A stretch of 41,496 nucleotides of DNA, taken from positions 1 to 41,496 of the forward strand of contig JAFGQR010000089.1 in assembly GCA_016935555.1 (NCBI GenBank), given 5' to 3'. Positions 34,725-41,496 of the stretch are shown piece after piece (position 1 is the first letter of the stretch; each line of letters begins with the position of its first letter). The position numbers and the translations under genes are program-made. Below the pieces are notes generated by a model that worked only from the letters and a program-made list of their open reading frames with translations, was not told where the DNA came from and did no database searches. Source of the DNA: Verrucomicrobiota bacterium. Its GTDB lineage: Bacteria > Verrucomicrobiota > Verrucomicrobiia > Limisphaerales > JAFGQR01.

Positions 34725-35972
34725 TCAGGCGGCTTGGAGGCGGCCGGGTTCGGCGGCGGGCGATTCCGGCGCTGCCAATTCCTGGTAGATCGCCGCGTAT
34801 TGGCGGACCATCGTGGCGGTTGAAAACCGCGCCGCGTTTTCCAGGCCTCGCTCGATGCGTTCCTTTCGTTCCGCCGTTCCTTCGTTCAACGCCTCCCACA
34901 CCACGTCCGCAGCTTCGTCGACACGGCTCGGATCAAAGTAGAACGCCGCCGTCCACCCCACCGTCGTCATCGGCGCCCGGTCCGACGTCGCCACCCGGCA
35001 CCCGCACGCCTCCGCCTCGGCAATCGGCCAGCCGAATCCCTCGTGCCAGGAAGGAAACACCAGCAGCTCCGCCAGCGAATACAGCGCCCGCAAGACCTCA
35101 TCCGGACAATCCTCCACCGTCAACAGCCGCGACTCCATCCCCGCCTTCGCCGCAAACACCCGCATCTCCCGCGTCAACGGCGGGCCCACCATCACCAGCG
35201 CCGGCACCGTCGGCGCCCGCGCCACCAGCCGCGCGTAGAGGCGCAGCAGACCCAGCCGGTTCTTATACCATGGATTGCCCCCCACGTGCAGCAGATACCG
35301 CGGCGGCCCGCCTCCCCCACTCCCCCCCTGCCGACACGCCAACACGCTCTCGACCATCTTCGCCGCCTTCGCCGCCGGCATCGGCGCAAACCCGTAGTTC
35401 AATCCCATCTCCGTCACGTCCGCCCCACCCGCTCCCGCCCCCACCAGACGCTCCACATCCAGCCGCGTGGCCTCCGACACGCACGTGATCCGCCGCGCCC
35501 GCCGCAACCCGTCCAGCATCATCCGCGGCCACCACTGCCCGGTCCAGCGCGGCGTGTGTTCGCGGAACTCCCCCCGCGCCGCCCGCACCGCGAGCAGGTC
35601 GTGACAGGTGACCAGGTGGGGCACGCCGCGCAGGTGGCGCGTATACATCGCATTCGCGTGGTCGCACACATGCACCACAAACGACGATTCCGACATCGTC
35701 CGATGCCACCGCACCGCCTGCCGCAACTGGCGCGGAAAATCCACGAACTTGTCCGCATACCCCAGCCACCTGCCCAACCCCCTGCTCCGGGCCACCCGCC
35801 GCCCCCAGCGCACCGCCGGCCGCAGCAGATGCGTCCCCACCCCGAGGCCCGGCAACTCCTCCGCCAATACCCGCCCAAAACGCCGCATGTGATCCTCGCC
35901 GTCGGGAAGATAATTGCCAACGAGCAGCACCCGCACAAACGCGCTGCCGACGGGACGGGCGACGGGCTTCAT
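34725..35972 (-). CDS. Glycosyltransferase, GT4-type
   Basis: 415 residues from the ATG at 35972, which overlaps the upstream glycosyltransferase stop (atga). It has a GT-B fold with an N-terminal acceptor domain (VRVLLVGNYLPDGEDHMRRFG) and a C-terminal donor domain. HVGGNPWYKNRLGLLRLYARLV and VFPSWHEGFGWPIAEAEACGC carry the E-x7-E motif of retaining GT4 enzymes. The N-terminal glycine loop lacks the usual GGxE and reads NYLPDGEDH. It presumably acts in surface polysaccharide or glycan synthesis. The sugar and acceptor are unknown. Reading frames extending upstream of 35972 are shadows of the next gene. Confidence 0.9.
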   Translation of the reverse strand: MKPVARPVGSAFVRVLLVGNYLPDGEDHMRRFGRVLAEELPGLGVGTHLLRPAVRWGRRVARSRGLGRWLGYADKFVDFPRQLRQAVRWHRTMSESSFVVHVCDHANAMYTRHLRGVPHLVTCHDLLAVRAARGEFREHTPRWTGQWWPRMMLDGLRRARRITCVSEATRLDVERLVGAGAGGADVTEMGLNYGFAPMPAAKAAKMVESVLACRQGGSGGGGPPRYLLHVGGNPWYKNRLGLLRLYARLVARAPTVPALVMVGPPLTREMRVFAAKAGMESRLLTVEDCPDEVLRALYSLAELLVFPSWHEGFGWPIAEAEACGCRVATSDRAPMTTVGWTAAFYFDPSRVDEAADVVWEALNEGTAERKERIERGLENAARFSTATMVRQYAAIYQELAAPESPAAEPGRLQAA

Positions 35973-37228
35973 GCGGCGAGGCGCGCCGGCGGTTGAACGG
36001 CGCGGAGGCCGGCGGCGGATTCGTAGCATTGCAGGTAATCGCCGATCATGGCCGCTTCGGTGAAAAACCGTTCCACGCGGGATCGTGCCCCGGCGCCGCA
36101 CGCGCTCCTGAGCCGGGGCGATTGGACGGCCTCCTGCAGCGGTTGCGCGAGCGAAGGCCCGGAGATCTCGGCGCTCAACAGGCCTGTCGTGCCATGCTGG
36201 ATCTGTTCGATCCTTCCCCGCGTCGGCGTGGCGACCACGCAGCATTCCGCCGACATCGCCTCGAGAACCGCACAGGAAAAGGTCTCCGTCGCCGAAGCAG
36301 CCACGAGAATGTCCGCCGCCTCGAACCACGCGGACATGTGCTGGCGCGACGCCACATGCCCGGCATCCACCGCGCGCAGTCCGGGCGGCAGTTGGGCGGC
36401 GGCCCCGACGCTGCCCTGGCCGGCCAGGACCACGTCCACACCGCCGGCATGAATCTCCGCCAGTGCGGCTCGCGCGCGGGCGAACCCAGTGCGGGGGTCC
36501 CGAAAGTTGGGGTTGACGAGGAGAATCACGGTGGCGTCGGGCACCAGGCCGAGGGAGGCGCGAAACGCCGAATCGTGCTTGCGCGTGCCGCGGAAACGGT
36601 GCGGGTCGACGCCGTGGGCGATGTGCTGGACCCGCCAATGCCGCCCCACCCGGCTGCCCCGGATCGTCTCGGCCAGATGGCGCGAGGGCGCGACAATGTG
36701 CAGCGGCGCGGACGCGAGCAGCAACCGTTTCCGGGCCAGATGCTCCTGGGTCCGGTCTTCGCGCCCCACCGGCCAGCGCCCAAGCTGCGGACACTGGCCG
36801 CAGGCGTCCTGGTAGCGGCGGCAGTCCATGGGATGATCGCACCCGCCGGTGACGCCCCAAAACGTGTGAAACGTCCACACAACGGGTTTGTGCCGCGCCA
36901 GGTCCGCCAGCGAGTCCACCGTCGCGTAATCCCCGTCAAAATGATGCACGTGCACCACGTCCGCGTCGCCCGCCGCCAGACGCCGAAACGCGCGGTCGGT
37001 CCATGCGGCGCGCGGCCACAGACGCTCCACAACCCCGTGGAGCCGGGTGCGGCTCAATCGGCCCAGCCAGCGCGGGTAGAGCGGGACCGCGTCGGGCGGG
37101 TGGGTTCGGCCGCTGGCCACGTGGAGGGTGGCCCGGTGCCCGGCCTTGAGGATGCCGACGCGGAGCTGTTCGACCACGGTTTCGGCGCCGCCGAGCCGGA
37201 GCGGGTTGTTGACGAGGGCGATGTTCAT
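35969..37228 (-). CDS. Glycosyltransferase, GT4-type, with Cys-rich insert
   Basis: 419 residues from the ATG at 37228 (MNIALVNNPLRLGGAETVVEQL), a classic GT4 start with GGAE. The middle has TFHTFWGVTGGCDHPMDC, then DACGQCPQLG, a cysteine cluster seen in some polysaccharide glycosyltransferases. The donor domain has the motif ATETFSCAVLEAMSAECCVVAT. It is first in a two-gene unit with the next glycosyltransferase (4-base overlap). Together they probably add successive sugars to one glycan. GDP-mannose from the guanylyltransferase at 16762 is a possible donor, which is inference. Confidence 0.9.
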   Translation of the reverse strand: MNIALVNNPLRLGGAETVVEQLRVGILKAGHRATLHVASGRTHPPDAVPLYPRWLGRLSRTRLHGVVERLWPRAAWTDRAFRRLAAGDADVVHVHHFDGDYATVDSLADLARHKPVVWTFHTFWGVTGGCDHPMDCRRYQDACGQCPQLGRWPVGREDRTQEHLARKRLLLASAPLHIVAPSRHLAETIRGSRVGRHWRVQHIAHGVDPHRFRGTRKHDSAFRASLGLVPDATVILLVNPNFRDPRTGFARARAALAEIHAGGVDVVLAGQGSVGAAAQLPPGLRAVDAGHVASRQHMSAWFEAADILVAASATETFSCAVLEAMSAECCVVATPTRGRIEQIQHGTTGLLSAEISGPSLAQPLQEAVQSPRLRSACGAGARSRVERFFTEAAMIGDYLQCYESAAGLRAVQPPARLAA

Positions 37229-37743
37229 ATGGTGCGTCAGGTCAAACGGGCTGTGGGAAACGGCCGCCATGGCGGTGCCCAGGGCGGGCGGACCGTCGAC
37301 GCGCGCTGCCGGAACTCCGCTCGGGTGCGACCCGACGCGCCCGGAAAGCCTGTCGGTTCGATTGCCCGCTTGAAAACCCGCTTCCTAGAGACCATCGCGC
37401 AACCTTGCGGAGCAGCTTCAACGCCACCAGTCCCTGCACGCCCGCCGCCAAACAGCGCTCGCGCAAACCCCCACACGCCGCGCTTGCCGAAGCGGCAGAC
37501 GCCCCCCCCCAAGCGCGTTGCCGCAAAGGCGGCAGGATTTGCCCCGAGACGACCCTGCACGCCTCGCAAGCCCCCGATCCGCCAAAAGCCCTGTTCCCGC
37601 CGGCGGGGCGGCGGCATGCACCGGCCCAGGGGGCGTCACCGGAGAATGCGCCCGTGACGGGCCGGATGAAGCCATTGCCGGGCTTGGACGGAAGCGGGTC
37701 GGAGGACGGGGGCGAGGCGCGGTGGCTGCTGAGGGGCGGCAGG
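37229..37743. other. Gene-free stretch
   Basis: Between the two glycosyltransferases and metW I see no supported gene. Open frames present are without recognisable motifs and look like high-GC artefacts. It should contain the glycosyltransferase promoter and the end of the met operon. No clear terminator hairpin with a T-run is visible. Confidence 0.4.
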
Positions 37744-38340
37744 TCAGACGCGGGGGGCGGCTTCGAGCAGGCACAGGGCAATGTCGGCGCGAAGGTTCGG
37801 GAACCACCGGACGAAACCGCGGCGATTGAAGTAGGCGGAGGCAACGTGGCGGAGCCGCATTTCGCGGCAGAAATCGCGAAAATCAAGAATGGTGAAGAAG
37901 TGGATGTTGGGGGTGCGGAACCAGGGGGAGGGGAGGGCGTCCGTCACGGGGGTGCGCCCGCCCACGAGCAACTGCCAGCGGACGCGGATATGGCCGAAGT
38001 TGCTGAACGAGACGACGAGGCGTCGTCCGACGCGGAGGGCTTCGCGGACGAGCTGTTCGGACGGTTTCAATTCCTGGAAGGTGCCAAGGAGCAGGATGTA
38101 GTCGAAGGCGCCGTTGCCATATTGGTCCAGACCGCTCATGACGTCGCCCTGGTGCACGGCCAGACCGCGTTCGATGCAGCGCGTGACGTGTTCGGCGTCC
38201 AATTCGACGCCTTCCCCGACGACGCGATTGGTTTTGACAAGGCGCTCCAGAAAGGCGCCGTCGCCGGTGCCGAGATCAAGAACGCGGGACGTTGGCGGAA
38301 TCCAGGCGGCGACCTGGTCGTAGATTTGGGCGTACGGCAT
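37744..38340 (-). CDS. metW: Methionine biosynthesis protein MetW
   Basis: 198 residues, a class I SAM-dependent methyltransferase-like fold. The nucleotide-binding motif is VLDLGTGDGAFLERL (about 20-34), followed by GEGVELD and QGDVMSGLDQYGNGAFDYILLLGTFQEL, the MetW pattern, and SFSNFGHIRVRWQLLVGGRTPVTDALPSPW. MetW is needed with MetX for homoserine acylation in many bacteria. Its gene lies six bases after metX, the usual metX-metW order. Confidence 0.93.
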   Translation of the reverse strand: MPYAQIYDQVAAWIPPTSRVLDLGTGDGAFLERLVKTNRVVGEGVELDAEHVTRCIERGLAVHQGDVMSGLDQYGNGAFDYILLLGTFQELKPSEQLVREALRVGRRLVVSFSNFGHIRVRWQLLVGGRTPVTDALPSPWFRTPNIHFFTILDFRDFCREMRLRHVASAYFNRRGFVRWFPNLRADIALCLLEAAPRV

Positions 38341-38346
38341 GGGAGG

Positions 38347-39567
38347 CTAGCGGGTGCCGCCCAGAATCTGGGTGGTTTTCTTGAGGGGAAGGCGTTGGCG
38401 CCGGTATTCGGCGTCGAGAAAATGGCCCACCGCGCGGGAGAATTCCGGGTTCTGGATGAGAAACGAATCGTGGCCGTAGGACGTTTGCAAGTTGAGGTAG
38501 GTGACAACCGCATTGGCGCGTTTCAGGGTGCGAACCAGTTCGCGCGCCTGGGCCGGGGGGTAAAGCCAGTCCGACTCGAAGGAGATGACGAGGAAGCGGG
38601 CTTTGACGCGGCCGAGGGCGGCGTGAGGGGGGCTGCCTTCAAGCAGGTCGAAGCGGTCGAGCGCTTTGGTGATGTAGAGATACGAGTTCGGATCGAATCG
38701 TTTGACGAAACTCTCGCCCTGGTATTGAAGATAGCTTTCCACGGCGAAAAACTCGGGAAAAAGATCCTCGGGTTTGGCCTCGCGCTGGAGCTGGCGCCCG
38801 AACTTGGTCTTCATGGCAAACTCGCTCAGGTAAGTGACGTGGCCCACCATGCGCGCGACGGCCAGGCCGTGTTCCGGGCGGCGGTGGGCGGTGTAATGGC
38901 CCTGGTTCCATTGGGCGTCGGTGATGATGGCCTGGCGACCGACCTCGTGGAACGCGATTTGCATGGGCGTGTGGGCCAGGCACGTCGCGATCGGAATGCA
39001 AGTCTGGACGCGGTGCGGGTAATCAACGGCCCAAACCAGGGCCTGCATCCCGCCCATGGAGCCGCCGACCACGGCGAACACCTTGGAAATGCGCAGGTGA
39101 TCGAGCAACCGGACCTGGGCGGCCACCATGTCGCGGATGGTGACGGGCGGGAAGGTCATGGCGTAGGGACGGCCGGTTTGCGGGTCGACGGACGACGGGC
39201 CGGTGGAGCCGCCGCAGCCGCCGAGAACATTGGTCGAAAGAACGAAGAACCGGCTGGTGTCGATCGCCTTGCCGGGGCCGACGTGGTAATCCCACCACCC
39301 GGGCCGGCCCGTCTCGGGGTTCAACCCGGCCACGTGCGCGTCGCCGGACAAGGCGTGGCACACCAGAACGACGTTGTCCTGGGCGGGCGAAAGGGTGCCA
39401 AGCGTCTGGTAGGCCAGGGTGATCTGGGAGAACGAGTAACCGGACTGGGTGCGGATGCCGGGCAGAGTAACCGTGCGCGTATGGGTCACGCCCAGGTCCG
39501 ATGTATAACGGCCGAGACGCTGGTCCTGGAGGTCGCCCTGCAGGAGACGTTGGTGGGCGTGGGTCAT
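38347..39567 (-). CDS. metX: Homoserine O-acyltransferase MetX
   Basis: 406 residues, alpha/beta-hydrolase fold. It transfers an acetyl (or, in some relatives, succinyl) group to homoserine in methionine synthesis. The catalytic Ser is in GGSMGGMQALVW (about residue 170), with the Asp in FESDWLYPP (about 337) and His in YGHDSFLIQ (about 370). The oxyanion loop ALSGDAHVAG and NVLGGCGGSTGPSS are also typical. Acetyl versus succinyl specificity cannot be settled from the sequence by eye. The gene is 14 bases after metY and directly before metW. Confidence 0.95.
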   Translation of the reverse strand: MTHAHQRLLQGDLQDQRLGRYTSDLGVTHTRTVTLPGIRTQSGYSFSQITLAYQTLGTLSPAQDNVVLVCHALSGDAHVAGLNPETGRPGWWDYHVGPGKAIDTSRFFVLSTNVLGGCGGSTGPSSVDPQTGRPYAMTFPPVTIRDMVAAQVRLLDHLRISKVFAVVGGSMGGMQALVWAVDYPHRVQTCIPIATCLAHTPMQIAFHEVGRQAIITDAQWNQGHYTAHRRPEHGLAVARMVGHVTYLSEFAMKTKFGRQLQREAKPEDLFPEFFAVESYLQYQGESFVKRFDPNSYLYITKALDRFDLLEGSPPHAALGRVKARFLVISFESDWLYPPAQARELVRTLKRANAVVTYLNLQTSYGHDSFLIQNPEFSRAVGHFLDAEYRRQRLPLKKTTQILGGTR

Positions 39568-39581
39568 GACCGCAGGACGCC

Positions 39582-40889
<1,308 letters not shown>

Positions 40890-40893
40890 TCAC

Positions 40894-41385
40894 CTACGAC
40901 AGCAGACGGGAGGCGCCTTCGGCTTTCTCCTTGAGGAGACGGAAATTGCCCTCCTCGCAGCAGCGCACGAACAGCTCGGTGACGGACTTCAAATCCTCCC
41001 AGCGAGCGCGGATGGCGGTGGCCTCGGGGGCGTTGATTTGGTTGTCGGCGGCGGCGGCGGCGATCACGGCGAGCAGGTCGGCAAACTCCTGAACGATCTG
41101 GTTGGTGGCAGGAATAAGATACTCCGGATGGGGATGGGTGGACTTGGGGTTTTTGATGTAAAACCCCCCGGCCCGCTGGCAGATCCACTGGACGATGCGT
41201 TCGTCGTGCGTGGAACCCAGCAGCGCCTCGATGCGGTCCAAAGGATTCACCGCGCCGCTGCCGGCTTCCGCATCGGCCGGTTCCCCCCACTTGTAGATCA
41301 TGGACAGGGACAACCCCAAGTCCGCGGCAACCTGTTTGGCGCTGGTCGATTGCCATACCTCGCGCAACAATTCGTGCGATTGCAT
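40894..41385 (-). CDS. HTH regulator, possibly phage CII-like, heading the met operon
   Basis: 163 residues from the ATG at 41385 (MQSHELLREVWQ). Upstream in-frame starts at 41427 and 41463 are possible, the latter inside the palindrome. A helix-turn-helix is visible at about 14-33 (SAKQVAADLGLSLSMIYKWGE), followed by NPLDRIEAL and IVQWICQRAGGFYIKNP, and a helical C-terminal half (TNQIVQEFADLLAVIAAAAADNQIN). The pattern recalls phage regulatory CII-like proteins kept as chromosomal genes. It is placed 22 bases before metY and transcribed with it, so it may regulate the met operon. No phage gene is nearby. The function is inference. Confidence 0.65.
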   Translation of the reverse strand: MQSHELLREVWQSTSAKQVAADLGLSLSMIYKWGEPADAEAGSGAVNPLDRIEALLGSTHDERIVQWICQRAGGFYIKNPKSTHPHPEYLIPATNQIVQEFADLLAVIAAAAADNQINAPEATAIRARWEDLKSVTELFVRCCEEGNFRLLKEKAEGASRLLS

Positions 41386-41459
41386 GCGCGCAACATGCGG
41401 GAATCGCCGGCCTCTGGCAAGTCCCATACTCGCCCCGCGAACGCGAGACGCCTTAGCCC

Positions 41460-41491
41460 GCATTGCTCACCAGGTTCCTGGTGAGCAATGC
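41460..41491. repeat. 32-bp palindrome, copy 2
   Basis: Perfect 15-bp stem (gcattgctcaccagg with cctggtgagcaatgc) around TT. It differs from the copy at 14360 by one compensated base pair (T-A to G-C) and by the AA/TT centre. It lies 75 bases upstream of the chosen start of the CII-like regulator gene. Confidence 0.8.
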
Positions 41492-41496
41492 ACTGG

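Noticed and set aside
35973..36878. N-terminal extension of the first glycosyltransferase to 36878
   Set aside because: It runs through the second glycosyltransferase gene in another frame; the ATG at 35972 gives the correct fold start and a typical 4-base overlap.
40894..41385. CII-like regulator as evidence for a prophage
   Set aside because: No integrase, structural or lysis gene lies nearby, and the gene is in line with the met operon.
41386..41496. SAM riboswitch upstream of the met genes
   Set aside because: I could not find the conserved SAM-I or SAM-II core; only the 32-bp palindrome is evident.

Overview
The window looks like a GC-rich chromosomal segment from a Verrucomicrobiota bacterium. 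I favour the Limisphaerales/Pedosphaera side (old subdivision 3), with Planctomycetota or Lentisphaerota as the alternative. The reasons are a twin-arginine Gfo/Idh/MocA oxidoreductase, DUF1501 and DUF1549/DUF1553 proteins, a DUF1080 protein, a WD40-bearing Ser/Thr kinase paired with an ECF sigma factor, a giant DUF2723 membrane protein, a GxxExxY protein and few Shine-Dalgarno sites. This placement is inference from gene content. No rRNA, tRNA or CRISPR array was seen.

Layout. (1) 91-5224, minus: DUF1501 protein, PPC/SHOCT secreted protein and Gfo/Idh/MocA oxidoreductase, the kind of set used for extracellular polysaccharide or sugar handling. Its usual partner, a DUF1549/DUF1553 protein, lies at 14395-16329 on the same strand but is separated by a plus-strand block. 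(2) 5507-14243, plus: a transmembrane Ser/Thr kinase overlapping an ECF sigma factor by 4 bases, a small GxxExxY (PD-(D/E)XK-like) gene set among four hairpin-forming repeat elements, and a large secreted jelly-roll/Ig protein. The kinase and the secreted protein share the same jelly-roll-like module. (3) 16762-18713, minus: trpA overlapping a mannose-1-phosphate guanylyltransferase gene, then a 1472-residue DUF2723 protein (19010-23428). (4) 23721-30772, plus: a type IV pilus/type II secretion-like operon of secretin lipoprotein, PilM-PilN fusion, PilO-like, PilP/GspC-like and PilB/GspE ATPase, followed by a soluble hybrid histidine kinase (31035-33407). (5) 33408-33915: an eroded insertion-sequence remnant, then a DUF1080 protein. 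(6) 34725-37228, minus: two overlapping GT4-type glycosyltransferases. (7) 37744-41385, minus: metW, metX, metY and an upstream HTH/CII-like regulator, a probable methionine operon.

Most interesting signals. First, four inverted-repeat elements lie within about 1.3 kb around the single GxxExxY gene. They have different sequences but the same architecture: arms made of two to three 9- or 10-nt units. A 22-bp direct repeat brackets the gene. Second, a 32-bp palindrome occurs twice (14360 and 41460) with a compensated base-pair change. Third, the kinase's WD40 propeller is interrupted by a segment that matches the second-half/first-half junction of the tandem jelly-roll modules in the nearby secreted protein. 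These three are the best candidates for undescribed biology here.
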